From Distichodus sexfasciatus (lineage: Eukaryota; Chordata; Actinopteri; Characiformes; Distichodontidae), in NCBI GenBank assembly GCA_032718565.1, contig JAVGVS010000162.1, positions 506,833 through 570,832 of the forward strand: a DNA stretch of 64,000 nt, given 5' to 3'. The translations under genes and the position numbers were made by a program. Position 1 is the first letter of the stretch; the number at the start of each line of letters is the position of its first letter. Positions 11,164 through 23,813 of this stretch are shown here, piece by piece. The notes beneath the pieces are model-generated. The model was not told where the DNA came from and did not search any database. It saw nothing but the letters and a program-made list of their open reading frames with translations.

Positions 11164-11785
11164 TGCTCAAGAATTACTGTTCACCATTTTTTCCTGGGCA
11201 GAGGTTCCTGGGAGGAAGAAGACGGAGGGCGCGAGGGGTAGGGCAGAGTCGCTCTTCGAAAAGAAAGCTCTCCGAAAGCATAGAGAGGCAAGACTGAATG
11301 CTTCGCAGTGCAAGCAGTCAGCCACGCTTTCCCCAAGCATGACACATACACTCAGCGCACCGCTATCAGCGCTGCAGGGAATTCCTCAGCACATCTTACA
11401 GCGACGGCGCAGCATTTGAAAAAACACTGATGCTCTTTTTGCGAGGCTCTTTAGAAATCGCCGGATGGCGGCAGGGGAAAACGATAATAGCAGGTGAAGG
11501 CTGCCGGCTTTCCAGCTGCAGTGCTTTCGACGGCGAGTCGGTGTTCAGCGAGGAGTCAGAGAAGAACAGCCCATCGCTGAAGAGAAGAAATTGGAGCAGC
11601 GGGCGTTCAGCAGTTGCTTATAAGCCAGTTCGCCTATTCTGTTTTGTGAGCGGCTCTGCCATTGGTTTCTTGCTTATCGCCACGCTGTCGAAGTCATTGG
11701 TTCGCTTTTATTGCACCGGCACTAACCAATGGATGTGCAGTTTCACTGCGTGATTGAAAAGGCTTCAGTTGAGGAGGAAAAAAGA
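11164..11785 (-). other. DIRS 5' leader or gag N-terminal region
   Basis: This GC-rich segment lies between the gag remnant and the right inverted terminal repeat. It has short frames on both strands but nothing I can name. By position it is the DIRS leader or a decayed gag start. Confidence 0.45.
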
Positions 11786-11838
11786 GTTTTTCCCATACAG
11801 CGTTTTACGATGCAGTACGAGTGAAATATCGACAGGGA
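11786..11838 (-). repeat. DIRS inverted terminal repeat, right
   Basis: This is the inverted partner of 4214-4266. The stretch 11786-11818 matches 30 of 33 positions and begins with the 18-base perfect block GTTTTTCCCATACAGCGT. It fixes the right end of the DIRS element. Confidence 0.85.
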
Positions 11839-11932
11839 AGCCCAGCTATGAAGGAACTCCTCAAAATGAGAGAGCGAATCTGGGTCGGAGTGGGCGGGGT
11901 CGAGGCGGCACAGACGTATTATAAATGAAAAT

Positions 11933-11942
<10 letters not shown>

Positions 11943-12004
<62 letters not shown>
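11943..12004. repeat. (TA)n microsatellite
   Basis: About 60 bp of nearly pure TA dinucleotides, followed by TG-rich sequence at about 12025-12045. It lies just outside the DIRS element. Confidence 0.95.
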
Positions 12005-12014
<10 letters not shown>

Positions 12015-12609
12015 GTATATTTATGTGTGTGTGTGTGTGTGGGTGTATTTTGAATAACACAGTTTGTTAGGCATTATAATTAGTGTGGTAAATACTGGTG
12101 ACGAAATTATCAAAAAAAGATTAATGTGTAATTTGGCACTCAGAAAAGTGAAAGAAAATGATATTGCACCTACCTAAACTGTCATTTAGTTTTGGTCAGT
12201 TAATTTTAATTAATTAAATTTAATTTTAGTTGTTCAACAAATGACTGTCACAAAGTTTGATGTCCAAAAAAGCAAGCACAGGGGAGCAAACAGTAGCAAG
12301 AAAACTGCACCTGTAGTAAAGACAGGAAGATATTCTTAGTAGACCCACGGCTCCATCTTCTCTAGGCAATGCTGATTGAGATGTGTGTATGTATAACTTA
12401 GGGAAATCCAATTACTCACTATCGCTTCAGTAACGACAGAACAGTGATAACAAGCGCAAAGACGTGAGTATAACTTTGAATCGCAACCCATTCATCAAGT
12501 TGCTTATCGCTCACACACTGCAGTGCTCTGCCAGGCATGAGGATTTTACGCCTGGAGCGATAGAAACATCAAGCCAAATAAATTCAATAAAGTCGAGAAA
12601 TTATCTGAC

Positions 12610-14124
12610 CTTTTTAGTATCGACTGTGTAAACAAAGAATGCTTTCACGGAAGTGTGTTAATCATTTATTTTCAGCTCTTCAAATCAACAAAATGCAGTG
12701 AATAAACAAAAGAGAAATCTAAATCAACTTAATATTTGGTGTACCACCCTTTTGCCTTCAAAACACCTATCGACTTAGCCTAGTACACTTGCACAGTTTT
12801 TGAAGGAACTGTGTAGCTTCCCTCACATCCTTCTGCCCTTCATGTAATCCCAGACACGCCGATGATGTTGAGATCAGGGCCTGTGGGGGCCATACCTTAA
12901 CAGCTTCCAGGAGTTCTTGTTCTTCTTTACGCCTGAAGATAGTTCTTAATGACTTTGGCTGTAAGTGGGTTGGGGTCGTTGTCCTGCTGCAGAAATAAAT
13001 TTGGGGCCAATAACACGCCTCCCTGATGCTATTGTGTAGATGGATAACTATCTGCCTGTATTTCAGCATTGAGAACACCATTAATCCTGACCAAATTCCA
13101 ACTCCATTTGCAGAAAATGCAGCACACCAAACGCTCATGAACCTCCAACATGCTTCACTGTTGCCTGCAGGCACTCCACACAGGCCTGCTCTCCAGCCCT
13201 TGACGAACAAACTGCCTCTTGCTACAGCCAAATATTTCAAATTTTAATTCCATCGCCCAGAGCACCTGTTGCCATCTTTCTGGCACTTCAGTTCTATGTT
13301 TCTTTTCGCATACCCTGAAATACTTGCCTTGTTTCCATGTTGGAGGTATGACCTTTTGGCTGCAATCCTTTCCATGAAGACCACTTCTGGCCAGACTTCT
13401 CCGACAGTAGATGGTGTACCTGGGTCCCACTGGTTTCTACCAGTTCTGAGCTGATGGCACCAAGGACATCTTCCGATTTCAAAGCGGGTAATAAGCTTTG
13501 AGGATTTTTCACCATGCAATTCAAGTTTCCTTGGCCAACCACTGCGTCTACGATCCATTTCTTTGTGCTTCTTCAAAAGAGCTTGAACAGCACATCTTGA
13601 AACCCCAGTCTGCTTTGAAATCTTTGTCTGGGAGAGACCTTGCTGATGCAGGTATAACTACCTTTGTGTCTTGTTGTTGTGCTCAATCTTGCCGCTTTAT
13701 TACGAAAAACTGTCTTCCGGCTACAACCTCACCTTGGTGCAGAGTTTGGCTGTTCCGCGACCCAAAGTTTTAAGCCTCCTCACACAGCTATGTTTCTGTT
13801 CATGCGAATGATTGTTTCAATCCCATGTGTGACATTGGCTTTTATCATTAGTAACTTGCTTCTGGTATAATTCGGTTGATCATCCAATTCGACTATAATC
13901 CTACAAAATCCCTGGACTTTGTGCAAGTGTACCATAAGAATTGATGCTGGTTTGAAGGCAAAAGGTAGTAACAACAAATATTGATTTGATTTAGATTTTT
14001 TTTCGTCGCCTTTCTTCTTTGCATTTTGTAAATTGATAAAAATAAACAATCAATATTTATATTTCTGAAAGCACTTTGTTTACAAGCATTTTTCATACCT
14101 GCTCAAAACTTCGCACAGTACTGT
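12610..14124 (-). mobile_element. Tc1-like transposon, broken transposase
   Basis: The right end reads CAGTACTGTA on the plus strand at 14115-14124, a known Tc1-family terminus. Inverted sub-terminal matches pair 12622-12675 with about 14030-14085 (TGTAAACAAAG...TGCTTTCA). Minus-strand frames give transposase pieces in order: EMDRRRSGWPRKL and KSSKLITRFEIGR (HTH and linker), ELKFEIFGCSKRQFVRQG near the first catalytic acid, WCAAFSANGVG in place of the usual WGCFSA, and LEAVKVWPPQALIS near the C-terminus. Each lies in a different frame, so the DDE/D enzyme is dead. It sits inside copy 1 of the 1.25-kb tandem duplication. Confidence 0.88.
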
Positions 14125-14564
14125 ATATATATATAGGACTGATCGGAGGCAAATTTCATTTCAAAAGACCACCTGACGGAAGCCTTGATAAAAGCGTGGT
14201 TTTGTGCAAACTGCAAAAGGAGTTTGCATACCAATTTGCTATAATTTAACCGTGACGTGTACCATCCAATATGTTGCAGCACAGTAAACCGTGGGGAGCT
14301 GTTAGCTTAGTGTCCCAGTTCGAGTACCAACAACAAAAGGTGTCGGCAGGTGTCTGTTTTGAATTGAATTTTTTTTTTTTCAGAGATGAATGCAAGATGG
14401 AGCTACAATAATATTCGTGTCCATGTCTATTATTTGATTCTGTCGCCCACTTAAACCCTTTTAAATTAGATTAAAAAAATTAATCTAATTAATTAGATGG
14501 TTTGTAATTAATTAATCTTGATTAATCGCACTTAATCGCACAAGCAGTGCAATTGCCCCTAAAG

Positions 14565-14727
<163 letters not shown>

Positions 14728-15889
14728 GAGAAGTTGTGAAAATAAATTGATTATATTCAGTAATGTACAGTGTTTGAGTGAAATTCATACAAAACAACAG
14801 GTTTTAATCAAAATGCAATATATTCTCATGGCTCTATGAGGGCTATACGTGGTCGAAAAAAGATGTCAGTCTTGGGTTAAATGCAGACCTAATCAGACGG
14901 ACTAAACCAAGCCTACCTCTTATTCAAATTGGCGCTATGTTGGGCTTAAATAGATTTAGCTCCAAAACATTTATGGCTGCCTGTGCCTGTGGTAAAAGGA
15001 CCCATAAATTGGTCAGTTAATTTAATTAATTCACCATCGTCCAAAAACTGCTATTGTAAGTACCGGAATAGTGGCAAGAAAAACTGGCACCTGTTGTTGT
15101 AAAATGGTGGAAGACACCCTTGTAGGAACCAAGGCTCCATCCCTCCTCTAGGCAATGCTGATTGAAATGTGTGTGTGGAGTGTATATGTGCGGGGGATCA
15201 AAAGATTTTAGAAATCAGATAATCAATGTATGATAAGAATTTCATAGAGTGATAACCTTATACAATTATAACATGCAAAAATCACAAGACTGTTGTAATT
15301 GCAACAGTGTGAAAACTTTATATGAAAATATATGAATGGTTTAGAACAGAATTAATGCTGACATTTCATCTGTATGAAATCCAATGACACTGCAACTCAT
15401 TCATTTTTTCAGTGTCGTGAGAGAAGAGTGAAATATCTCAAACAACTATGGCACATATTTGGTTAGTTGTTGAATTATATTCAGAGATCAGGTGCATTAT
15501 TAAGATGACAGACAGATGAAGTGAATAACTAATTATTTTGAAATATAGTTAAGCAACAAATGAAAAGGCAAAGTTTAAAAGACATCTCAAAAATGTTGAA
15601 ATTTGGTTGATAGATGAGCTTTTGGTTGAAAGTTTTTCAAGCTCCTTCTATAACCTATATTCAACCATGAATTCATTATTAATTTATATAGTGTATTCAC
15701 TGTTTTCATATTATACTCATTATTTTTTTAATATAATATACTAAAAACAACAAAAAATAGAGTAACAGAAAGTACCATTAAAACCATTAATTGAAAAAAA
15801 GGATTTTACGTCTGGAGCGATAGAAATACCGCAGACAAATTTTACATCAAATGTATATGAGCTTAAAAGTTTATATGTGAGGAATTATG

Positions 15890-15892
<3 letters not shown>

Positions 15893-15946
<54 letters not shown>

Positions 15947-15947
15947 T
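15893..15947. repeat. (TA)n microsatellite
   Basis: About 55 bp of TA repeats with one CATA interruption, at the same relative place in tandem copy 2. Confidence 0.95.
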
Positions 15948-16230
15948 ACGTGATAACGTATTCTGCTGGTGAAAAGACCTTAAAATATGCATGTGGCCAC
16001 TAGTTGAGAAGTTATGAAAATTAATTGATTATATTCAGTATATTTCAGTGTTTGGGTGAAATTCATACAAAACAACAGATTGTTCATCAGTCTTGTGCTA
16101 AATGCGAACCTAATCAGACGGACTAAACCAAGCCCAATTTTGGTCTAAATTAAGGCCATGTTGGGCCGAATAGATTTAGCCTTAAAAACAACTTTCATGG
16201 ACGTCCAGTGCCTGGTGGGTAAAGAACCTA

Positions 16231-19170
16231 AAGAACATAATTGTGATGGCTCGTCTGACTACCAAATGGCACAAGAAACAACAGCTCTTGAACTGGCAAA
16301 TGGGTCAAGGTTCACTGATGTGTGTGGCTCTAGACTGTCTGTTCCAGTCTCATAGAAGAGCTACCATATTACAAATGGCTGGAAGCATTAATATTGCGGA
16401 TGATTAGAAAGGCCTCAGAATACACATTGAATGGAGCTCCATAGCCACAGATCAGTTAAAGTGCACATATGCACCCTGGCCCACCGTTAAAAGCACAGAA
16501 CAGGTGTATGTAAATATTTAAATGAATGAATGAGTGTACTTAACCTCTCATATACATATCACATTTGAGAGCTGTCAAACCAAAGATCTGTCTGGAGCTC
16601 ATTTCCAGATGGGATATTTTTAACATGGTCAGTGGGCTGCATCTCTGTCCTTCGCCCTGCCCAAGGCCTTGTACTACAGCCCAGAGTCATCATGGCCACC
16701 CGAATATAATGACAAAGGTTACTATGCATGCCAGCTTATTCTGGCTGAGCCTTGAGCCTGACAGTCAGTATCATCTATGGTAATCTGACTAGAAATAACT
16801 GCTACCTAGGACCTTGAGAAAAGTCTTGTAAATGAAAAGTGTAAATGACTAGGGTTGTTGCAAAGAAGTGAAAACCCGGGCTTCAGCACATCATTATCAG
16901 GTTTACATTCTATTTCTTCAATTAACCAGGAGAGACAATTATTAATTCCACTTTGAAGTGGGATTAAATGATGAGAGCAATACATAGGCCAGGATTTTAA
17001 TTAAACCTTAATATCATACACCTACTTTTTCTAAATTTTAATGCAAAACTGCTAAACATACCACTGAGATAGCCGTGAGCGGAGTACTGCGGCTCCACCT
17101 CCCACGCCGCCCAGTGAGCTGCCCAAAGCTCCTACTTGCATAGGTTGAAGAGGTTGTGATATCTTCACAACAACATAATCAATCACATGACAAATAATCA
17201 CTCACATTTTACTAGGTAGGTACTATTTTTATTACAAAAATCTGAGTCTGCAGGGGTGTTGCATCCAGGTTTATCAAGCCACTAGTCCTGACAGAGTTTT
17301 GTAGAACGTTTTTGGATTTTAAAAAAACACTGCAGACTGCAATTAATAATTTGTTCACCTGGTTATCTGAAGAGGTAGAATAAAACCTAATGAATAATAA
17401 TTTACTGAAAGCATGCTAGAGGTTGATGGGTTAATTTGGCCCTATAAGGTGTGACTGTGAGTGTGTTTGTGTGAGTGTGTGTGTCCTGTGGTGTGTTGGT
17501 GCCGCCGTGTGCAGTTGTCCGCATTAAGTGGTTCAGATAATTCATTCGTTCATTCATTATACGAACCGCTACATCCTAACTGGGGTCGCTGGGGGAATCG
17601 AGCCTATCCCAGAAACCACGGCTAGCGTTTAGAAACAACCCTGGGCAGGCGCTACACACCACAGGGCATGTTCAGATAATGATTATTGTCTGCAAGTCTG
17701 AAATTTGAAATTGTCATTATTTTACAATTCAATCTCTGAAGGACTCCCTTGTTAAAAGTTATCACTTGATCAGTTCCATGGTACTGACCACCTAAGATCA
17801 TTTTTTAAGTTACACACAGTACATTCAAGTGTAAAGTATTCAACTCAAAGTGGGTTTGCACAAGCTCTCGAGGCATGGCGGATCAGACAGCAACTATAGC
17901 CGACACCGTCACGCGGCCTCCAAACTCAAACCCAAACGCAACTGTGGCATCCGTCTTCCAGAGGTCACTCTTCATGCTTGGACAGCCTAGGCATGAAATA
18001 ATAATGCTCATAAACAACGTTAATATTTTATCACCTCTGACCTGCCTCGAAGTGGCCTTGCCGTTGGAGAGGGGGATTAATAATTTGCGGGTGTGAGTGA
18101 AAAACCCCTCTGGCGGATGGCACTGACTGACAAGCTGTGTCCCTGCAACAGGGCCAGAAGCAGCCTAGCAGGATACCAAACATATCTAGCCACGGACAGC
18201 AGAATAGCACAGAAGGAAAGGGGAGGGATTCCTCAAAACTTCTCATTTAAAATGAGTAGAGAAACCTTGAAATAATTCCCAGTCTTTCAAGAGGCAGGAT
18301 AGTTGAGATTTCATATTCATTTCTTTTAACTCTACCCTTGGTCTAGTATTGGAACTGTCATGAGGAAAAACACAGGTTTATTGGTACTACACTGTATAAT
18401 CTGCACCACTAATGAAAACACCTTATCAAGAAAGGATTTTAAATGGTTTTCCTTTACATCAATAAAATAATTTAATGATTGACTGTGGGTAGCAAAAATC
18501 TAACATGTCATTTGCTTCACAGAGCATGACTGATGTGAAATGTAGTTTTGAAAGGGCACAGCTTGCAATCGAGTGGATTGTTTGTGTCAGATTTAAAATG
18601 GAGGTCTTAAATGAGGAAGAAGGGTCTTCCCAGAGCTACAAATTATAAGCTGTGCTTGCAGATGGTCTAAGAGGCTGTGACGGAGGAATAATCAGTTTTG
18701 CTCTTCACTTTACATCCAGGCCGTTTCAAAAGACTTTGCAGTGCCATGTGAAAAGCGGGAAGAGTTATAATGACTTGCACAGACAAAGAATGATTTAATT
18801 TTGCATTCTTATTTTAGCCTGGAAGAGCAGGCCGATGGCTGAACAGTGTCCAGAAGTGTTAATGTGGCCTCCTCAAAACAGCACTCCAAATCTGCATCTT
18901 GTTTACTTAAGGGTCATTGCATCTTAGGTGGTACAACAAAAATTGTGTACCGTAGAGATGTGGGAATATTTAAATTCAATGTAATAATTCCTAAAGGAAA
19001 AATCAATCAAACATGCCAAGTCTAGACATTGCTTCAGTGTAAAAATTTTGTAGCTTGAACTGGTATACGTAATTGTGCAGTCCAAATATCATTGAAGTAA
19101 AAGAATTTTGTCATGGTTGAAATATTTTTCTTGTATCATTTTTAGAGTAAAATGAATACTTGTAAAGCTG
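16231..19170. other. intergenic; SINE fragments and possible conserved blocks
   Basis: No exon is supported. At about 16231-16500 there is a repeat-like block (GGCTCGTCTGACTACCAAATGG...) that I cannot assign. SINE fragments lie at 17450-17665. A GC-richer stretch at about 17870-18200 has several short frames on both strands and could be a conserved non-coding element. The rest is AT-rich. Confidence 0.4.
17450..17665. mobile_element. two SINE fragments, head to head
   Basis: The stretch at about 17450-17545 reads as the plus-strand 3' half of the SINE seen complete at 51662-52011 (GGCCCTATAAGGTGTGACTGTGAG, then GTGTGTTGGTGCC). From about 17546 the same family appears inverted (CATTCATTCATTATACG..., then GAACCGC and GGCAGGCGC). 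The AATGA-type tails face each other, suggesting insertion of one copy into the other or a fold-back rearrangement. Confidence 0.6.
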
Positions 19171-19908
19171 TCAATAGCCAAGTTTCCATCCAGTTTTTAA
19201 GAATGCTTGTTATCAGACAAACAGAATATGCGTAAAAAATCGTGAGAAATTTGCTGTCTCCAGCCTGTTTCCATCCAACTGGCTTTTTTATCATAAATGA
19301 AAGCGTGATGACGCTATCTCCCCCAAAACGAATCTGTCGATAGGTTTTTCGGTGTATCGCAAAAAAAATATGCCCTTGAGCCGTTTCCATGCATAATTTT
19401 CTGTATGTCACAAATTATCTGCCTTTTGTTTTCCACGTGACACCCCTTCGCTAAACAAAGAAACAAAAGTAGATGTAGAGATTATTCAGATAAGTTTTTT
19501 TAAATTTGCTAGTTGAAGCCATCGTTATTTCTGAAGTTTCGTTAAATAATTGAATTGTACAAAATATCCCAAGACCACAGCAGAATGGAAGTTGTTACGC
19601 TTGTCTGATAGCCCTCAGAGCCCCAGACAAACCCACGCGGATGAAAATGTATTATGTGACACATTTATTTTACAAGTAAAAGCCCTTTTTTTTTTTTTTT
19701 TTTTTCCGGCTAAAAAGTGTCATGAAGTTTTTATGACATCTGAAGTATCGGGAGTATAGAAAGTTACAAGCAGTTAAACGGAAAATATTGAGGTCGTGAC
19801 ATTTTACAAAATTTTATCGATAATTAGTATTTATCAGCTATATCGGTAAAAAATTTGAAGCGCTTAATTTTTTTTTCACAAAACTCCTGATGGAAACCTG
19901 GCTATTGA
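19171..19908. mobile_element. 738-bp inverted-repeat DNA element, non-autonomous
   Basis: The left end TCAATAGCCAAGTTTCCATC (19171-19190) and the complement of the right end (19889-19908) match at 19 of 20 positions. The interior is AT-rich with no coding frame; a poly(T) run lies at about 19687-19705. It is a MITE-like element needing an outside transposase. The family is not identified and the target duplication is unclear. Confidence 0.72.
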
Positions 19909-20684
19909 GGTCAATATGTCCTATTTATTGTGACATAAAAAATATTCTCCCAGGAGCTAGTGAAGTGATGAGTTTAACTCTGCTTTATCTCTGACCTAAA
20001 TAATTCTGCGATCCTTTTCCCGCATAGCAGCAGTCCAAAGACATTCCACTAAAAATACAAGGATCCCATGACAAGTGCTGAATAAGTGAATGAGTCAATG
20101 ACCAACAAAAAATAGAGATAGTAGGTTAACATGTGTACCACATGCACAGGAGAAGAGGCATAATGCATATGCTTCATACATTATAAACACAAACATAAAT
20201 AAATCAAACAAAACCACAGGGGACTCCACTTTCGAAAACAAAAAAGCAAGAAAGGTACGAAAAATCAGAAAAACGTAGTCTCATTATGTAAAATTTTGCT
20301 GTAAACCTGCTTTTGTTATGTGTGTAGTTCCCGAAATGCCATAAAAAGCACTTCACCTGCTTCAAAGTTCGGGACCGATCGGGCAGAAATATGGTGGCTT
20401 TTTTTTTGAGGGCGCATGCCGAACCAGTCGTGGGCAGTTGGCACGGATTAAGGCCACACCCAGATACCCGGCTATAAGGCAAACGGGGTCTTAGATTAAA
20501 TACAAGAAGTGGAAGACTAAGACAAATGGACGGAGCCAACTTAAATAGGAGGACGCAAAGGTGAAACATATAAAGGCCAATGAGTCATAAAGACTCACTG
20601 CTCATTAGACAGGCAAGTAAAAAAGCTGACATGGAGACCACTAGCGGTCAGGAGCAGGAGCTACCAGGCTGAATATGACAGACA

Positions 20685-21110
20685 TAGGACTGTGTCCCCC
20701 AAACGTGTTTTTTGCATTGGCAGTGCCTATTTTTAAAACAAATCCTACGAGTCAGCGTTCAGAGCACTATGCGGCATCAGCAAAAAAAAAAAACACTGGT
20801 GGAGACGTTTTTTTACCACAATGCTCAGAGTGCTTTAAGTTGAAACTTTTAGGATAGTGCTGCGCTTGTCAATGTCACTTCACTCTTGCTAGCCAATCAA
20901 AATCGAGGAAGGAGCAGGGCATATAAATTGGTGGAATTCTCCCAGCTTTCAAAGGTTTATCTCAAAATCGTAATCTCAGCCCGGCATATGGAGGCAAGTT
21001 CGTATCTCTCAGAACAATGCGCTGAACGGAATTGAAAACGCTGAGAGCGGAAGCCAGAAGAGGCTTAATCGCTCTAGATATGGTGCAATTTATTATTCTG
21101 CCATTAAACC
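20685..21110 (+). mobile_element. MITE copy, related to 48148-48655
   Basis: It starts with TAGGACTGTGTCCCCC(C)AAACGTGTTTTTTGCA, which matches both ends of the element at 48148-48655. It shares interior stretches such as AAACA(C/A)..GGTGGAGA, CGCTTCAAGTT-like sequence and ATCAAAATC(G/A)AGGAAGG. No right terminus is seen. Homology fades after about 20925, so this copy is truncated or diverged; the given end is approximate. No coding capacity. Confidence 0.6.
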
Positions 21111-21137
21111 AAATAATTGTTATCGCTCAACTTGTCA

Positions 21138-22047
21138 GGTGTGTTTCCTAAAGTTGTTAACGAGTTGATATTTCACGCTAGCAACACCGTTAGTTGCTAA
21201 CATATGCTTGTTAGCTGGGTTAACGTGACATCTGCGTTAATTGCAACTGTACGCTATGTTAGTTGCTAATGTACGCCGATAGTTGCTAATGTACGCTTTG
21301 TTAATTGCTAACATATGCTATGTTAGTTGCTAACGTACGCTATCTTATTTGCTAATGTAAGCTATGTTAGTTGCTAATGTACGCTTTGTTAGTTGCTAAA
21401 GTCCGCTATGTTACTTGCTAATGTAAGCTATGATAGTCGCTAACATACACTATGTTAGTTGCTAACATACACTTTGCTAGTTGCTAATGTACACTTAGTT
21501 GCTAACATACACTGTTAGTTGCTAACATACCCTTTGTTAGTTGCTAATGTACACTATGTTAGTTGCTAACATACACTTTGTTAGTTGCTAATGTATACTA
21601 TGTTAGTTTCTAACAGACATGTTGTTAGCTGCTAATGTATACTATGTTAGTTGCTAATGTACACTATTTTAGTCGCTAACACACTTTTTAGTTGTTACGT
21701 ATATCACGATGTTAGCTGCCTAGGCAATGTTAAGTTACACATTGTTAGTTGCTAAGATACACGTTAATTGCTAAGATACACTTTGTTAGTTGCTAATGTA
21801 TACCATGTCAGTTGCTAATATACACTTTGTTAGTTGCTAACATACACGTTGTTAGTTGCTAACGTATACTATGCTAGTTGCTAATGTACACTATGTTAGT
21901 TGATAATGTACAGTATGTTAGTTGCTAATATATACTATGTTAGTTGCTAATGAACACTATGTTATTTCCACAGTACACTATGCTCGTTGCTAACGTACAC
22001 TATGTTAGTTGCTTAAGTAGCAACTATGCTTTTGGGAAACGCACCCT
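21138..22047. repeat. minisatellite of about 20-22 bp grown inside a MITE
   Basis: About 900 bp consist of roughly 40 diverged copies of a unit near TATGTTAGTTGCTAATGTA(C)AC. The right border is GCAACTATGCTTTTGGGAAACGCACC, the terminus of the 116-bp element at 3837-3952. The left border GGTGTGTTTCCTAAAGTTGTTAAC is a diverged copy of the inverse terminus. The array therefore occupies the place of the MITE interior and uses its TAGTTGCTAAC motif as the repeat unit. It is non-coding. Confidence 0.88.
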
Positions 22048-23759
22048 AGATCAGTAGCGGGCAAATGTGCTTTTTAACTTTGACATTGGCATGCTTAACT
22101 AAAATTAACTGACTGTCAAACTCTCATGACTGGTTTGTCGCTGTGCCATTTAAAATGCTGGCATGATGCAATTTTTGTGACCATTGCGGATTATAGTGAT
22201 GATTAGGATTTAATTATGACTATGATTAGGGTGTAAATTGAAGCACAATATTCAGAAATCTCAGTAAAATGACATTGCTGTTCAACATTTTGGTCCCTTT
22301 ACTGGTGTTATCACAACTTTAAACAACAGAACCACCATGGTAACTGAATCACCAACTCTTAATATCACTTTGCTAGACAAACAATGACAAATAAAAATGT
22401 ACAAATACAATAAATGCAGTAAACTAAGAAAAGAGAAAAAGCAACACAGTGATTTAATGAAAACCTTCAGCAACGCAAAAAAGAAAACAAAATCAGTCAC
22501 ACTGTCAACCCATAATTTAAGTTATTTATTTATTTATTTACTTATTTATTCCAGTTCCTCTTACTCCAAATACTGCACATCTCTCCCAAATTTAGGAAAC
22601 ATTCAGATGGTATTTTCAAAATAATTGCTTTGAGCAGTTCAAAAAAGGAAATCACCCAGAATACAGAGGCATAATACAGTTGTCAAAAAACATTGAATTT
22701 TTTATTTTTACTTCAAAGCCGTGATTTACTTGAGAAGACAATCATGGATTGTCTGTCAGTATGCACGGAGGAAAAAGCTTTAAAAGCCTCTTGTCAAAAA
22801 CATCACAGTAACTATTCATTCGGGTGCCGCTTAAATGTAGGCAAGATTTTTGTGAGTGTTTTCAACATATTTCATGTTGTATGCTTGTTGGCTGTTGGCA
22901 GTCGGTAAGCGTGTGAATATGGCACTTCAAATCTGCAGGGTTTATGAATACATTTGGATTTGGAGGTAAAAGACATGCAAGTAAAGTGCAAAATGACTCA
23001 ACAAAAAAGCTCCCGAGACAATCGAACATCAGCTTCACTGTCCTAGCCACTCCCACAATACCAAAAGAGAGTTTTGTCATTAGATTTGCCCTCAGACAGA
23101 ACAAGTACAAGAAGAAACGCGGCGACACGGTTGGCTGAGAATGCAGTCAGGCTGTAAAACAAACACTAGAAAAAAGGTCCTTCATCGACAAGAGTTCGGG
23201 CGGAAAAGCTGCCACTTGCAGTGTCTGCAAACTCTTTTTCTGTAGGACGAAGCAGACGGCATGAAAATGCACGAGAGAGATAGGAACCACTAAACCACCT
23301 GAATAACAAAAATATCAAGCTTCTTTTTAACCTCAGTTAAGCACTGCTTTATCGTTCGTAGCTCAGGAAAAGTCTATTTGGTTCTCCCCAGCTGGCAAAT
23401 AGAAAGTTTTTTCCCCCCACAATTTTCTTTTCATTTTTTTTAACCATTACATTGATGGGATAACATTCAAGGCATATACTGAATTAGGAAAAGAACTGTA
23501 CAAGATCATGTCAAGGCCTAGGATTCAGGCTTTGATGCTGGACACTTACAAAAGAAAAGAAAAAAAATGTAAGGAAAGAAGTGGTGGATAGGAGGCAATT
23601 TTAACTCATAATTTCTATGTACAGTACTTTACACAGAGCCCATGTCAAAGGCGTGATCTCTTCCTCTAAGTCTGCTGTGCTCAGTAGGATCAGGATGCCT
23701 GTAGGAAAGTCCGGCAAAAATGGAGAAGATTCTTTTTCTTCTTCACCTGTTGACTTTAC
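22048..23759 (-). other. ptprt: probable 3' untranslated region of ptprt and flank
   Basis: The sequence directly follows the stop codon at 23760-23762 on the minus strand with no further splice site needed. Candidate AATAAA signals on the minus strand are the TTTATT at about 22699-22706 and the TTATTTATTTATT cluster at 22520-22550. The true cleavage site cannot be fixed from sequence. Human PTPRT is known for a very long 3' UTR, so transcription could extend further left. Confidence 0.5.
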
Positions 23760-23813
23760 TTAGAAGGAGTTGAGACTCTCCAGAGCCACTTCATAGCAGA
23801 ATTTGTACTGCTC
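23760..23813 (-). CDS. ptprt: ptprt terminal coding exon
   Basis: 54 nt: 17 codons EQYKFCYEVALESLNSF and a TAA stop at 23762-23760. The acceptor is CTTTTTAG. R2B proteins end a few residues after the YEVALEYL motif; Ser replaces the usual Tyr here (ALESL). Phase 0 entry agrees with the end of the disrupted exon. Confidence 0.95.
   Translation of the reverse strand, partial: EQYKFCYEVALESLNSF

Larger units (their letters stand above)
4214..11838 (-). mobile_element. DIRS-type retrotransposon, interrupted by a LINE
   Basis: Read on the minus strand, the order is an inverted terminal repeat at the right, gag remnants, reverse transcriptase and RNase H, tyrosine recombinase, and an inverted terminal repeat at the left. 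This is the order and content of DIRS elements, which integrate by a tyrosine recombinase and not a DDE integrase. The interior between the gag remnants (about 10.6 kb) and the reverse transcriptase (about 6.82 kb) is occupied by a CR1/L2-like LINE. Part of gag and the start of the reverse transcriptase are missing. Frameshifts and catalytic substitutions mark it as dead. The outer limits are set from the repeats and could extend slightly. Confidence 0.88.

Noticed and set aside
21130..22050. CRISPR-like array
   Set aside because: The repeats are contiguous and diverged with no unique spacers, and the genome is vertebrate; it is a minisatellite.
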